In this document: piece by piece, positions 1-8,800 of the stretch | Position numbering within the stretch: position 1 is the stretch's first letter | Layout: each line of letters opens with the position of its first letter | Assembly (NCBI GenBank): GCA_900112785.1 | Contig: FONB01000003.1 | Span: 1 to 64,000, forward strand | From: Phytobacter palmae | GTDB taxonomy: Bacteria > Pseudomonadota > Gammaproteobacteria > Enterobacterales > Enterobacteriaceae | Direction: 5' to 3' | Length of the DNA: 64,000 nucleotides | Position numbers and translations under genes: made by a program | Notes under the pieces: generated by a model | Told to the model about the DNA's origin: nothing | The model's input: only the letters and a program-made list of their open reading frames with translations | The model's database searches: none

Positions 1-299
1 CGGTCCCTATCTGCCGTGGGCGCTGGAGAATTGAGGGGGGCTGCTCCTAGTACGAGAGGACCGGAGTGGACGCATCACTGGTGTTCGGGTTGTCATGCCA
101 ATGGCACTGCCCGGTAGCTACATGCGGAAGAGATAAGTGCTGAAAGCATCTAAGCACGAAACTTGCCCCGAGATGAGTTCTCCCTGACTCTTTAAGAGTC
201 CTGAAGGAACGTTGAAGACGACGACGTTGATAGGCCGGGTGTGTAAGCGCAGCGATGCGTTGAGCTAACCGGTACTAATGAACCGTGAGGCTTAACCTT
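1..299 (+). rRNA. rrl: 23S ribosomal RNA, 3' end (partial)
   Basis: This is the last ~300 nt of a 23S rRNA gene that begins left of the window. The sarcin-ricin loop core AGTACGAGAGGA is visible near 49-60. It is the binding surface for elongation factors. The end is set by the conserved 3' terminus GGCTTAACCTT, which matches the E. coli mature end. The downstream 5S, tRNA-Thr and second 5S identify an rrnD-type operon. Confidence 0.97.
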
Positions 300-361
300 A
301 CAACGCCGAAGATGTTTTGGCGTGAGAGACGATTTTCAGCTCAGATTCAGAGTCCGAAGGA

Positions 362-460
362 TTTTGCGCTGAGACAAGGCGGCAAACGAAGAAAAGGAAG
401 GAGCATACTGAGGTATGTGACTGACTTTACGAGAGCAGCCAACGCAGTATCAGTGCGAAA
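362..460 (+). repeat. Long imperfect hairpin element in the 23S-5S spacer
   Basis: The 23S-5S spacer (300-485) is about twice the ~90 nt spacer of E. coli. The extra length is an almost centred inverted repeat. The outer arms 362-375 (TTTTGCGCTGAGAC) and 447-460 pair at 13 of 14 positions if G-U wobbles are allowed. A perfect inner hairpin CATAC-TGAG-GTATG lies at 404-417, and both share a centre near 410. It resembles a small inserted palindromic repeat or an rRNA-processing stem. Which of these it is cannot be told here. Confidence 0.6.
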
Positions 461-485
461 GACACAGGACAGAGCACAAAGAATT

Positions 486-605
486 TGCCTGGCGGCTTTA
501 GCGCGGTGGTCCCACCTGACCCCATGCCGAACTCAGAAGTGAAACGCCGTAGCGCCGATGGTAGTGTGGGGTCTCCCCATGCGAGAGTAGGGAACTGCCA
601 GGCAT
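486..605 (+). rRNA. rrf: 5S ribosomal RNA (first copy)
   Basis: A 120-nt gene with the canonical enterobacterial 5S body, including CCCCATGCCGAACTCAGAAG. The terminal helix is formed by TGCCTGGCGG at the 5' end and CCAGGCAT at the 3' end. Start and end follow the E. coli mature 5S termini. It is the distal rRNA of the operon, before tRNA-Thr. Confidence 0.97.
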
Positions 606-617
606 CAAATTTAGCGT

Positions 618-693
618 GCTGATATGGCTCAGTTGGTAGAGCGCACCCTTGGTAAGGGTGAGGTCCCCAGTTCGACTCTGGGTATCAGCACCA
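618..693 (+). tRNA. thrV: tRNA-Thr, anticodon GGU
   Basis: A 76-nt cloverleaf with encoded CCA at 691-693. The acceptor arms are GCTGATA and TATCAGC, the anticodon GGT is at 651-653 within CCCTT-GGT-AAGGG, and the T loop TTCGACT is present. It reads ACC and ACU codons. Its place between two 5S genes is the arrangement known for thrV in E. coli rrnD. Confidence 0.97.
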
Positions 694-728
694 GTTTTAA
701 GGTTAAAGTTCGGCGCTTAGAAAGAATT

Positions 729-848
729 TGTCTGGCGGCTTTAGCGCGGTGGTCCCACCTGACCCCATGCCGAACTCAGAAGTGAAACGCCGTAGCGCCG
801 ATGGTAGTGTGGGGTCTCCCCATGTGAGAGTAGGGAACTGCCAGACAT
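729..848 (+). rRNA. rrf: 5S ribosomal RNA (second copy)
   Basis: A second 120-nt 5S gene, almost identical to the first. It differs in the terminal helix by a paired change: TGTCTGG at the 5' end matches CCAGACAT at the 3' end, so a C-G pair has become U-A. One further C-to-T change lies in the CATGTGAGAG segment. The compensatory change indicates a functional gene under structural selection. It corresponds to rrfF of E. coli. Confidence 0.96.
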
Positions 849-856
849 CAATTAAA

Positions 857-893
857 ACAAAAGGCTCAGTCGAAAGACTGGGCCTTTTGTTTA
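857..893 (+). terminator. rRNA operon terminator (T1 type)
   Basis: A strong hairpin, AAAAGGCTCAGTC / GACTGGGCCTTTT with a GAAA tetraloop, followed by a T-rich tract, 9 nt after the second 5S. This is the classic enterobacterial rrn T1 shape. Confidence 0.93.
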
Positions 894-956
894 TGGCATA
901 GATTTATTGTGAATATGCAGCGCTTCTTCACTCCAGGCTTCTGAAACTGCATCAAT

Positions 957-986
957 AAAAAAGGCCATCCGCAAGGATGGCCTTTT
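957..986. terminator. Bidirectional hairpin terminator between rrn and yhdZ
   Basis: The inverted repeat AAAAAGGCCATCC-GCAA-GGATGGCCTTTT has A and T tracts on both sides. It can end the rrn transcript (plus) and the yhdWXYZ transcript (minus), whose last stop codon lies at 1005. Confidence 0.85.
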
Positions 987-1004
987 GCATTTCTATGATT
1001 AATG

Positions 1005-1763
1005 TCAGTGGATAACCTGCGACAGAAAAGCACGGGTGCGCTCAGACTTAGGATTCGCGAAAAACTCCTGCGGCGGTGCCTGCTCGACGATTTCACCACG
1101 ATCCATAAAGATCACCCGGTCCGCAACGGTACGCGCAAAACCCATTTCATGTGTTACGCACAGCATTGTCATGCCTGATTCTGCCAGACCAATCATGGTA
1201 TCCAGTACTTCTTTCACCATTTCGGGGTCAAGCGCCGAGGTCGGTTCATCGAAGAGCATAATTTTCGGTTTCATACAGAGTGAGCGGGCGATAGCAACAC
1301 GCTGCTGCTGACCACCAGAAATTTGCCCCGGGAATTTATGGGCGTGCTCAGCGATGCGAACACGCTCCAGATAGTGCATTGCCAGCGCTTCGGCTTCCTT
1401 CTTCGGCATCTTCCTCACCCAGATTGGTGCCAGCGTACAGTTCTGCAGTACCGTCAGATGCGGGAAAAGATTGAAGTGCTGAAATACCATACCGACTTCC
1501 TGGCGAACCTTTTCTATATTACGGATATCTTCGTTTAACTCGATACCATCTACCACGATACGGCCCTGCTGATGTTCTTCCAGATGATTAATACAGCGAA
1601 TGGTGGTGGATTTTCCTGAGCCGGAAGGTCCGCACAGAACGATACGTTCCCCTTGTTTAACCTTAAGGTTAATATCTTTAAGTACGTGAAATTGCCCGTA
1701 CCACTTATTCACATCTTCGAGCGTAATCATCGCATCGGCAGGTTGCATAGTAATTTGACTCAT
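1005..1763 (-). CDS. yhdZ: Polar amino-acid ABC transporter ATP-binding protein YhdZ
   Basis: Cytoplasmic ATPase that powers uptake through YhdX-YhdY with binding protein YhdW. It has 252 residues, the family length. Walker [10 protein letters not shown] is at residues 45-53, the Q-loop glutamine at 95, the signature ISGGQQQ at 148-154, Walker B and catalytic glutamate in [11 protein letters not shown] near 169-179, and the switch histidine at 205. It belongs to the GlnQ/AapP class. It is the last gene of the minus-strand operon, 7 nt after yhdY. The exact amino acid carried is not established; an L-amino acid is inferred from the Aap family. Confidence 0.96.
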   Translation of the reverse strand: MSQITMQPADAMITLEDVNKWYGQFHVLKDINLKVKQGERIVLCGPSGSGKSTTIRCINHLEEHQQGRIVVDGIELNEDIRNIEKVRQEVGMVFQHFNLFPHLTVLQNCTLAPIWVRKMPKKEAEALAMHYLERVRIAEHAHKFPGQISGGQQQRVAIARSLCMKPKIMLFDEPTSALDPEMVKEVLDTMIGLAESGMTMLCVTHEMGFARTVADRVIFMDRGEIVEQAPPQEFFANPKSERTRAFLSQVIH

Positions 1764-1770
1764 AATTTCC

Positions 1771-2874
1771 TCAATGCGCTGAACGCCCGGTATTGAAGCG
1801 CTTCTCCAGATGTTGGCTATAGCGCGACATGCTAAAACAGAAAATCCAGTAAACTAACGCGGCAAACACATAACCCTCGGTCGACATACCGAGCCAGGCT
1901 GGGTCAACCGTTGCCTGCTGGACGCTACTGAAAAGATCAAACAGACCGATAATGATCACGAGGCTGGTATCTTTAAACAGCGCGATGATGGTATTTACCA
2001 GACCCGGAATAACCAATTTTAAGGCCTGCGGTAAAATCACCAGCCCTTGTGTTTTCCAGTATCCCAGCGCCAGTGACTCGGCAGCTTCGTATTGCCCTTT
2101 TGGCAGAGCCTGTAAACCGCCACGCACGACTTCGGCGACGTAGGCGGACTGAAACAGAATCACCCCGACCAGTGCGCGAATCAACTTATCGATATTTGTG
2201 CCTTCCGCCATAAACAGCGGCAGCATGACTGAGGACATGAACAGTACGGTGATCAACGGTACGCCACGCCAGAACTCGATAAAAATCACTGACAATACCC
2301 GCACCACCGGCATTTTTGAGCGACGCCCGAGCGCCAGCAATATGCCCAGAGGTAAAGCGCCAGCGATACCCACAGAGGCGATGATCAACGTCAGCGTTAA
2401 CCCGCCCCACTGGCGCGTTTCCACGCGATCGAGTCCCAAAAAACCACCGTACATCAGCCACCACACCACAAGAGGATAGGCTACGGCCCAGCAAGCGATA
2501 TAGCGACCCCGACTCGGTAGCTTTTTCCAGAACATCGGTACGATAGAAAGGAGTCCGACAATCAAGGCGAGGTTAATGCGCCAGCGTTGCTCATGCGGAT
2601 AGAGGCCATACATGAACTGACCAAAACGCTCATGAATAAACACCCAGCACGCACCCGCTTTGGTACAGTCCGCGCGTGTCGATCCTATCCAGTTAGCCTG
2701 AAAAAGGGCCCAGTTCAGCAGCGGCGGAATCAATTCCCACATCAGCCACAGACAGAAGAGCGTCAGCAGCGCGTTCAGCCAGCTTGAAAATAAGTTTTTC
2801 TTTATCCACAGCACAATACCGCTGCTTCCTGCACGGGTCTGGCGCGTAGATTGAGACAGAATAGCTTTTGTCAT
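1771..2874 (-). CDS. yhdY: Polar amino-acid ABC transporter permease YhdY
   Basis: Inner-membrane permease of 367 residues in the HisM/AapM family. An N-terminal hydrophobic part with a large periplasmic loop precedes the binding-protein-dependent transport module in the C-terminal half. The EAA-type coupling loop ([14 protein letters not shown], about residues 265-278) docks on YhdZ. It lies 9 nt after yhdX and 7 nt before yhdZ, so translation is probably coupled. It forms a heterodimer with YhdX by family analogy. Confidence 0.95.
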   Translation of the reverse strand: MTKAILSQSTRQTRAGSSGIVLWIKKNLFSSWLNALLTLFCLWLMWELIPPLLNWALFQANWIGSTRADCTKAGACWVFIHERFGQFMYGLYPHEQRWRINLALIVGLLSIVPMFWKKLPSRGRYIACWAVAYPLVVWWLMYGGFLGLDRVETRQWGGLTLTLIIASVGIAGALPLGILLALGRRSKMPVVRVLSVIFIEFWRGVPLITVLFMSSVMLPLFMAEGTNIDKLIRALVGVILFQSAYVAEVVRGGLQALPKGQYEAAESLALGYWKTQGLVILPQALKLVIPGLVNTIIALFKDTSLVIIIGLFDLFSSVQQATVDPAWLGMSTEGYVFAALVYWIFCFSMSRYSQHLEKRFNTGRSAH

Positions 2875-2883
2875 CAGATGTCC

Positions 2884-4065
2884 TTAGCGCTCAATTAATG
2901 CAATACGGCGATTATAGATATTCATAAGCAACGAAATCGACAGGCTGATAATCAGATAAACCGACATAGTTATCGCTATAGTTTCGATGGCCTGGCCTGT
3001 TTGGTTGAGTACCGTACCGGCGAACAACGACACCATATCCGGATAACCAATTGCGGCTGCCAGAGACGAGTTTTTTGCAATGTTCAAATACTGGCTGGTC
3101 AGCGGTGGAATAATGACACGCAGCGCCTGAGGAATGATGACCTGACGCAATGTCACCGGATTGGGCAAACCAAGCGAACGTGCCGCCTCATGTTGGCCGT
3201 GGGGAACAGACTGAATGCCTGCGCGTATAATCTCGGCAATAAATGCTGAGGTGTAAACTGACAGGGCAATTGTCAGTGCGGCCAGTTCCGGAATTAACAC
3301 CATGCCACCCTGGAAGTTGAAACCACGCAAATGCGGGATTTCCCAGTGAAGCGCCGCACCAAATACCCAATGTGCCAGCAACGGGAGCCCAATGATCAAC
3401 CCCAGTGCCGTTGGCCATGTGCGACGTAGCTGGCCGGTTTTAATCTGATGTGCTTTGTTGAAGCGATACAGACCGATGCTGATAGCCAGTGCGAGAACAA
3501 TCGTGCCGATAAATGCCCATAGTCCTTCGCCCAGTTGAGGTGATGGGATATAGAGCCCCCTGTTACTGAGAAAAAGCAAATCCATAGCGCCAATAGCCTG
3601 ACGTGGGCCAGGTAAATTACGCAGTACGGCGAAATACCAGAAGAAGATTTGCAGCAGTGGGGGAATATTTCGGAACGTCTCGATATAAATCGTAGAAAGT
3701 TTACGCAGCAGCCAGTTTTCTGAAAGACGGCAGAGCCCAAGGAAGAAGCCGATAAACGACGCAAAAACAATGCACAGCGCAGATACCAGTAAAGTGTTGA
3801 GCAGGCCTACAAAGAAAACCCGGCCATAAGTGTCACCCTGTTCGTAGTCGATAAGGTGCTGAACAATGCCAAATCCGGCAGCGCGGTCGAGAAAAGCAAA
3901 ACCAGAGGTAATGCCACGACTGTTCAGGTTGGTAATAGTATTGTGTATCAAATAGATCGCGATGCTGATAACAGCAAGAATAGCGATAATTTGAAACAGC
4001 CAGGCACGAACCGCAGGGTTTGAAAAGGAGAGCGATCCTTTAACGGTTGGGCGGCGTTGGGACAT
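2884..4065 (-). CDS. yhdX: Polar amino-acid ABC transporter permease YhdX
   Basis: Inner-membrane permease of 393 residues in the HisM/AapQ family, partner of YhdY. The coupling loop EAARSLGLPNPVTLRQV lies in the C-terminal third. An upstream in-frame start at 4107 would add 14 residues. The internal start at 4065 is preferred because the E. coli protein begins at the equivalent methionine (MSxRRxTVKGS) and a GAGG motif precedes it. The operon order YhdW-X-Y-Z is that of E. coli and of aapJQMP in rhizobia. Confidence 0.93.
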   Translation of the reverse strand: MSQRRPTVKGSLSFSNPAVRAWLFQIIAILAVISIAIYLIHNTITNLNSRGITSGFAFLDRAAGFGIVQHLIDYEQGDTYGRVFFVGLLNTLLVSALCIVFASFIGFFLGLCRLSENWLLRKLSTIYIETFRNIPPLLQIFFWYFAVLRNLPGPRQAIGAMDLLFLSNRGLYIPSPQLGEGLWAFIGTIVLALAISIGLYRFNKAHQIKTGQLRRTWPTALGLIIGLPLLAHWVFGAALHWEIPHLRGFNFQGGMVLIPELAALTIALSVYTSAFIAEIIRAGIQSVPHGQHEAARSLGLPNPVTLRQVIIPQALRVIIPPLTSQYLNIAKNSSLAAAIGYPDMVSLFAGTVLNQTGQAIETIAITMSVYLIISLSISLLMNIYNRRIALIER

Positions 4066-4096
4066 AAGAAAACCTCGGTAACCATGACTCTGGAGT

Positions 4097-4118
4097 GGGC
4101 GCCGCATGTGCAGCGCCC
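4097..4118. other. Hairpin between yhdW and yhdX
   Basis: The inverted repeat GGGCGC...GCGCCC encloses a smaller palindrome GCATGTGC. Such stems after a binding-protein gene commonly stabilise or attenuate the message so that binding protein exceeds permease. That role is inferred here. Confidence 0.55.
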
Positions 4119-4135
4119 GTTACAGCGCTTACGTC

Positions 4136-5161
4136 TTAACGTACTGGCGGAGCGTACTGGATGCCGCCGTTGTTCCAGAGATTGTTCTGGCCACGTTTGA
4201 TTTTCAGCGCGCTGTCAGCACCGACGTTACGTTCAAAGATTTCAGAGTAGTTGCCCACTTTCTTGATGATGTTGTAGGCCCATTTGTTGTCGAGCTTCAG
4301 GTCTTTACCAAAATCACCTTCGGTGCCCAACAGATGCGCCATGTCTGGCGTTGCCGGTTTAGCTGCTTTCTCGTCAACGTTTTTCGAGTTAATGCCCATT
4401 TCTTCTGCGTTCAGCATGGCAAACAGCGTCCAGCGAACGATGGAGAACCAATCTTCATCACCGCGACGAACGACCGGGCCCAGCGGCTCTTTGGAGATAA
4501 CTTCTGGCAGAACGATCCATTCAGCCGGGTTGCTCAGCTTAATGCGCAGCGCGTACAGCTGGGACTGGTCAGATGCCAGTGTATCGCAACGACCTGATTC
4601 CAGCGCTTTTGCGGATTCATCAGAACGGTCAAAGGTTACCGGCGTGTATTTCATATTGTTGGATTTAAAGTAATCCGCCACGTTAAGCTCGGTATCGGTA
4701 CCCGCCTGAATACATACGGTTGCGCCATCCAGCTCTTTGGCGCTTTTCAGGCCTGCTTTGTTGTGGGTCAGGAAGCCGATACCGTCGTAATAGGTTACGC
4801 CAGTAAATGACATACCCATGCCTGCATCGCGTGAAGAGGTCCAGGTTGTGTTACGGGAAAGAATATCTACCTCGCCGGATTGCAGCGCAGTGAAACGCTC
4901 TTTAGCGGTCAGCGGGGTGTATTTTACTTTCGTGTCATCGCCAAATACGGCCGCAGCAACGCCACGGCATACATCTACATCGATACCGGTAAATTTACCG
5001 TTTGCATCTGCGTAAGAGAAGCCAGGGAGACCGTCACTGATACCGCACTGTACAAAACCTTTCTTCTTAACGGCATCCAGAGTTGTGCCAGCATGGGCTT
5101 GATTAGCAACGGCAAACAGCACGCCGGCAGCTGCCAGGCTGGCAATCATCATCTTTTTCAT
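4136..5161 (-). CDS. yhdW: Periplasmic amino-acid-binding protein YhdW
   Basis: Solute receptor of the YhdWXYZ importer, 341 residues, SBP family 3 (AapJ/BztA type). A clear Sec signal peptide ends at NQAHA-GTT near residue 24. The mature protein has the family features TLDAVKKKGxxQCGI, GFSYADANGKFTGIDVDVCRGVAAA and the ligand-site segment SRNTTWTSSRDAGMGMSFTG. The frame is intact. It is first in the operon, and an RBS-like AGGATG precedes the start. A small hairpin in the leader (AGGCGT/ACGCCT, 5199-5217) may affect expression. Confidence 0.94.
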   Translation of the reverse strand: MKKMMIASLAAAGVLFAVANQAHAGTTLDAVKKKGFVQCGISDGLPGFSYADANGKFTGIDVDVCRGVAAAVFGDDTKVKYTPLTAKERFTALQSGEVDILSRNTTWTSSRDAGMGMSFTGVTYYDGIGFLTHNKAGLKSAKELDGATVCIQAGTDTELNVADYFKSNNMKYTPVTFDRSDESAKALESGRCDTLASDQSQLYALRIKLSNPAEWIVLPEVISKEPLGPVVRRGDEDWFSIVRWTLFAMLNAEEMGINSKNVDEKAAKPATPDMAHLLGTEGDFGKDLKLDNKWAYNIIKKVGNYSEIFERNVGADSALKIKRGQNNLWNNGGIQYAPPVR

Positions 5162-5637
5162 AATGCATCCTGTGTGGCGAAAAATTATCGTTATATGAAG
5201 GCGTCCGGGAAACGCCTAAAACCTGTCTGTGGCTTTGGCCATACTCTTTAAAGCAAAGGTAGTGCCAGTTTTTGCGAACGCGGAAAAATGCGAGCCGCGA
5301 GCGCAATATGGAGAGTGTAGACAGGAAAAAATAACCGCAACGCCCTGCTATGGTGCAAAATTCCAACCTGCGCCACAAAACAGAGCAAAAAACTTTCACT
5401 TAGCCAATTCTGCTAACAAATAAGTTTCCTGGGTTAATATAAGCAAGGAAGTTAAACGTATTACTTTGTGAAACATGTCACGAGCAGGGATGAAATAATC
5501 AAAAATGTGGTGGGAAATCATGCGGAACTGCAGAATTATTTAAATAGTTTGCTCATTTTTGATGCTAAAAATTTACGCCGATAAAAAGAGATGCACTGTA
5601 ATAAAGCAAAGCGCGGCATAGCCGCGCTTTGGACCCA
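5162..5637. other. Upstream region of yhdWXYZ, no gene seen
   Basis: A 476-nt gap between yhdV and yhdW. It should hold the minus-strand promoter of yhdWXYZ. The yhdW-proximal part carries the AGGCGT/ACGCCT stem, and the yhdV-proximal ~200 nt is A+T-rich. Short frames here have no ribosome site or recognisable product. Confidence 0.6.
5608..5630 (-). terminator. Hairpin downstream of yhdV
   Basis: A perfect 10-bp stem, AAAGCGCGGC-ATA-GCCGCGCTTT, 8 nt after the yhdV stop codon. The following T tract on the minus strand is broken, so termination strength is uncertain. Confidence 0.65.
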
Positions 5638-5859
5638 TTATTTAGTTAACGCGACGATACCCAGCGTTAAGCCTGCCAGTGCTGCAGCCCCTCCGGCAAT
5701 CGCACCTGCGGTTTCCCAGTTATCCTGAGTTGTTCCTTTTACGCAGGTATTGGTATGGACCAGACGGCCCTGGTCGTCATACACAGGGACGCAAGGAGAG
5801 TCATGCGCACAGCCTGCCAGGGTAGCGGTAAGCAGAACAACGGAAATTAATCTTTTCAT
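5638..5859 (-). CDS. yhdV: Small outer-membrane-type lipoprotein YhdV
   Basis: A 73-residue protein with a signal peptide and lipobox LAGC; the lipidated cysteine is residue 17. Position +2 is alanine, so outer-membrane sorting is expected. The mature part holds two more cysteines, a hydrophilic middle, and a glycine/alanine-rich hydrophobic C-terminus (AGAIAGGAAALAGLTLGIVAL). It matches E. coli YhdV in length and pattern. Function unknown. In E. coli it follows acrF, which is absent here. Confidence 0.9.
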   Translation of the reverse strand: MKRLISVVLLTATLAGCAHDSPCVPVYDDQGRLVHTNTCVKGTTQDNWETAGAIAGGAAALAGLTLGIVALTK

Positions 5860-6227
5860 GATGTTACCTCTAAATAGTTCCGATCCCCGGTATCAAATAA
5901 CGATACCAGTGCAGAATCGATACGCTATTTTAACATCGCGAATATTAAGAATGCTTCGTTCAATAATCTCAAAGTATGAGTAGTGTAAACATCATGGAGA
6001 GAATAACGATATTCCACCGAATTATGCAGAAAAAAAGGAAGTGCAAAAGAGGCTGCGAAAGTTTTGATAACAGAATAGAAAAGTTTCAGGTTTGTTATCT
6101 GCGATGAGCCAATGATTTTAATGAAGATTATGTAAATAGCAATAACAGAAAAGATTAAAAATACTGACAGGCATTTTTATAAGAGGGTGTGAAATTCAAC
6201 ACCCTTACTTATCTATTCTATTCATAT
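5860..6227. other. A+T-rich gap where acrS-acrE-acrF would lie; no gene seen
   Basis: 368 nt between yhdV and the MHYT gene. In E. coli and Salmonella the acrEF efflux genes and acrS sit between yhdV and yhdU. No part of them is recognisable. The stretch is strongly A+T-rich with only short spurious frames. It probably contains the yhdV promoter. Confidence 0.6.
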
Positions 6228-8306
6228 TTAAAAAACAGGTTCCTGTTGGCACAAGGTATTTCCCTGAGAACTGATAATTTCAGGCGTGACCGGGCGACCC
6301 AGAAGATAACCTTGTAAGGTATTGCACCCCAACTCAGTCAAAAAGGCTTGCTGTTCTGCGGTTTCAACCCCTTCCGCCACCACCTTCAAATTTAACGTTT
6401 TCGCCAGCGCGATGATAGCCGAGACGATAGTCGCATCGTCGCCATCGCTGCTGAGTTCTCTGACAAAAGCGCGATCAATTTTTAGTTCACATGCGGGAAG
6501 CCGCTTGAGATAGAGCAAGCTGGAATAGCCGGTACCAAAGTCGTCAATAGACGCCTGCACGCCTGCATCGGTAAGCTCCGTCAAGACACGAACGCTCTCG
6601 TCAGGGTTGGTCATCGCCGTGGTTTCGGTAACTTCCAGAATTAGTGTGTCAGGTGGCACCCCATGCTTTTGCAGACTATCCATGATGGTCTGAACCAGCG
6701 ATGGCTGTTCAAATTGCAGTGTTGATAAGTTGACCGCTACCGACCAGTCGATATTACCCTGTTCGCGCCATTCGCTTAACTGGCGACACGCTTCATCAAT
6801 GACCCAGTTTCCAAGTGGGACAATCAGGCCGGTCTTTTCTGCCAACGGTAAAAAGATATCCGGAGAGAGCATCCCGCGTTTTGGATGCTGCCAGCGGAGC
6901 AGGGCTTCAAAGCCGATGATTGGTCCTGCTGGTGCCTGGAATTTGGGCTGATAAACCAGGCGGAACTCTTTACGTTCTGTTGCCAGCCACAGGTCGTTCA
7001 TCAGCTGTAACTGCGTCTGCGCAAGGGTGTTCATGGAGGGCTGGAAGAAGTGATAGCCGTTTCGCCCCATATGTTTGGTGTGATACATCGCAGCGTCCGC
7101 GTTAAACATCAGTTCACGCTCATTTTTACCATCGTGCGGATAGAGGGCGATGCCAACGCTCAGGGTGACCATCATGTCATAGGGATCGATATTAAACGGT
7201 TTGTCGATAACGCGTACCAGCGAGCCTGCAAGCGCCGCTGCTTCATCAGGGGCGCATACTTCTGTTAACAGGACGAATTCGTCTCCGCCCATACGAGCCA
7301 GCGTATATTGTCCGTTGAGCTGCTGTCTGAGGCGTTCAGTTACGGCAACCAGCAATTTATCGCCCACATCGTGCCCATAGGCGTCGTTAACGGTTTTAAA
7401 GCCGTCCAGGTCCATAAACATCAGAGCGAAGAAAGACCCTTCACGTCTGGCTTTATTTATCGCCTGATCCAGACGGTCTTCCAGCAGTACGCGGTTAGGC
7501 AGGCGCGTTAGGGTATCGTGTAGCGCCAGTTGGGCAAGTTCACGGTTCGCTTCTGCCAGTGAAGAAGCCAGTTGAGATGTTCGCGCCTGCAGGCGTGCAT
7601 CCAGCATGGAAACGAGGAGGGTGATGCCGAGGATGGAAAATGCCACGACACTGACCAGTACGGCCAGCCAACTACCATTAACACCATGGTGAATCATTGG
7701 TTCCTGGTCAGGGAATTGCGCAGCCATCATGCCACTGTAATGCATACCGGCAATGGCGAGCCCCATCAAAATAGCCGCACCAAAGCGCATTAATGCTACC
7801 TGAGCGGCTTCATGGCGAAGACGGAAAGTTAGCCAGAGCGCGGCAAAAGAGGCGGTTAACGCAATGATGACCGAGACGGCGACCCAGAACATATCCCAGA
7901 TAATAGCGGGTTCTACTTTCAGTGCTGCCATGCCCGTATAGTGCATAGCAACGATCCCCATACCCATCACAAAGGAACCGGGCAGAAGATGCAGCATCGT
8001 CAGTTCATTGCCGCTGACTAACCAGAGTGCGAACCATGAGGCGCCGATGGCGATGAGCATGGAGAGCGCCGTCAATAATGGGTCATAGCTCAGGTGCATT
8101 GAGATATCCATCGCCAGCATGCCGATAAAATGCATGGCCCAGATACCGATGCCCATTGCTACACCGCCGCCGGTCAACCACACCCATGATGAAGATCCTG
8201 AGCTGGTGGACACTCGACCTGCCATATTTAGCGCAGTATAGGAAGCCAGAATGGCGACAATAAAAGAAACAGCAACAAGGATTTGGTCGTATTGGCTAAC
8301 CAGCAT
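6228..8306 (-). CDS. Membrane MHYT-GGDEF-EAL cyclic-di-GMP enzyme
   Basis: A 692-residue inner-membrane protein predicted to make and/or break cyclic-di-GMP. Seven or so membrane segments (about 1-235) carry three MHYT-type motifs, MHFIGM (58-63), MHYTGM (121-126) and MHYSGM (188-193), thought to sense a gas or redox ligand through a metal. A GGDEF domain follows with the intact motif at 340-344. The usual RxxD inhibitory site just upstream is replaced by NGQY. The EAL domain is intact: EAL at 467-469, EVTETT, DDFGTGYSS and EGVET. It resembles the Salmonella STM3388 type in architecture and place. Both activities look possible; net direction is unknown. Confidence 0.93.
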   Translation of the reverse strand: MLVSQYDQILVAVSFIVAILASYTALNMAGRVSTSSGSSSWVWLTGGGVAMGIGIWAMHFIGMLAMDISMHLSYDPLLTALSMLIAIGASWFALWLVSGNELTMLHLLPGSFVMGMGIVAMHYTGMAALKVEPAIIWDMFWVAVSVIIALTASFAALWLTFRLRHEAAQVALMRFGAAILMGLAIAGMHYSGMMAAQFPDQEPMIHHGVNGSWLAVLVSVVAFSILGITLLVSMLDARLQARTSQLASSLAEANRELAQLALHDTLTRLPNRVLLEDRLDQAINKARREGSFFALMFMDLDGFKTVNDAYGHDVGDKLLVAVTERLRQQLNGQYTLARMGGDEFVLLTEVCAPDEAAALAGSLVRVIDKPFNIDPYDMMVTLSVGIALYPHDGKNERELMFNADAAMYHTKHMGRNGYHFFQPSMNTLAQTQLQLMNDLWLATERKEFRLVYQPKFQAPAGPIIGFEALLRWQHPKRGMLSPDIFLPLAEKTGLIVPLGNWVIDEACRQLSEWREQGNIDWSVAVNLSTLQFEQPSLVQTIMDSLQKHGVPPDTLILEVTETTAMTNPDESVRVLTELTDAGVQASIDDFGTGYSSLLYLKRLPACELKIDRAFVRELSSDGDDATIVSAIIALAKTLNLKVVAEGVETAEQQAFLTELGCNTLQGYLLGRPVTPEIISSQGNTLCQQEPVF

Positions 8307-8448
8307 GATGTCATCAACTCATTCACAAAAGGTCTTATGCGTAACTACACTTGAGAAGACAAAAAAGGTGGTGACATTATCATTGCAAATGGACGACTCA
8401 AAACGGTTTCTCTGCTTGCACGAAGCAAGAGGCCGGATGGGAAAACAG

Positions 8449-8613
8449 CTAATTTAAATCAGCACAGTTCACCAGCTTGAGAGGATTGACGGAATCCATG
8501 TTTCGGCATTTATCTACCTCTGTTGTCAGGAATTCGATCCACTGCATGATCAATGCATCCAGCAACAGGACAGAAAGGGCAAAAATAACCAGCCAAAAAT
8601 ACTTTCGAATCAT
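8449..8613 (-). CDS. yhdU: Small membrane protein YhdU
   Basis: A 54-residue protein with one strong N-terminal membrane segment (WLVIFALSVLLLDALIM), then a polar tail with conserved KCRNM and VNPLKLVNC, which match E. coli YhdU. The longer frame from 8643 adds 10 residues. The start at 8613 is preferred because it aligns with E. coli MIRKY and AAGGA precedes it. Function unknown. It sits between the cyclic-di-GMP enzyme and the accessory patch. Confidence 0.85.
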   Translation of the reverse strand: MIRKYFWLVIFALSVLLLDALIMQWIEFLTTEVDKCRNMDSVNPLKLVNCADLN

Positions 8614-8712
8614 CCCGCATATCCTTTTCGTGCAACCATTCATTGGGAATATACACGAAAATGTTATCGGCAGGAGTTGAGGAAAGATAAGTTTTTTGGC
8701 GGAATCCCGGCG

Positions 8713-8800
8713 AAAAAAAGCGCGTCCCCATGCCGGTCCGCGCCTTTTAATCAGCAGTTTCTGATGGCTATCAGTTCATGCCGTATTTTCAGAACCTACG
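8713..8800. repeat. Degenerate copy of the fis terminator and 3' end (left arm)
   Basis: This stretch repeats, with changes, the sequence at 9957-10053. It has a hairpin AAAAGCGCG...CGCGCCTTTT around CATGCCGG, then an A+T spacer, then on the minus strand an almost perfect copy of the fis end, TACGGCATGAACTGA. The upstream coding sequence is lost and in-frame stops occur, so it is not a gene. It is read as one arm of an imperfect direct repeat flanking the STY0300-like gene. Confidence 0.7.

Noticed and set aside
486-848. Duplicate 5S genes as an assembly artefact
   Set aside because: The copies differ by a compensatory pair and another base, and the 5S-tRNA-Thr-5S order is normal for rrnD.
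5103-5399. 98-codon frame across the yhdW start
   Set aside because: Out of frame with the clear yhdW signal peptide and rich in Arg/Cys; a chance frame.
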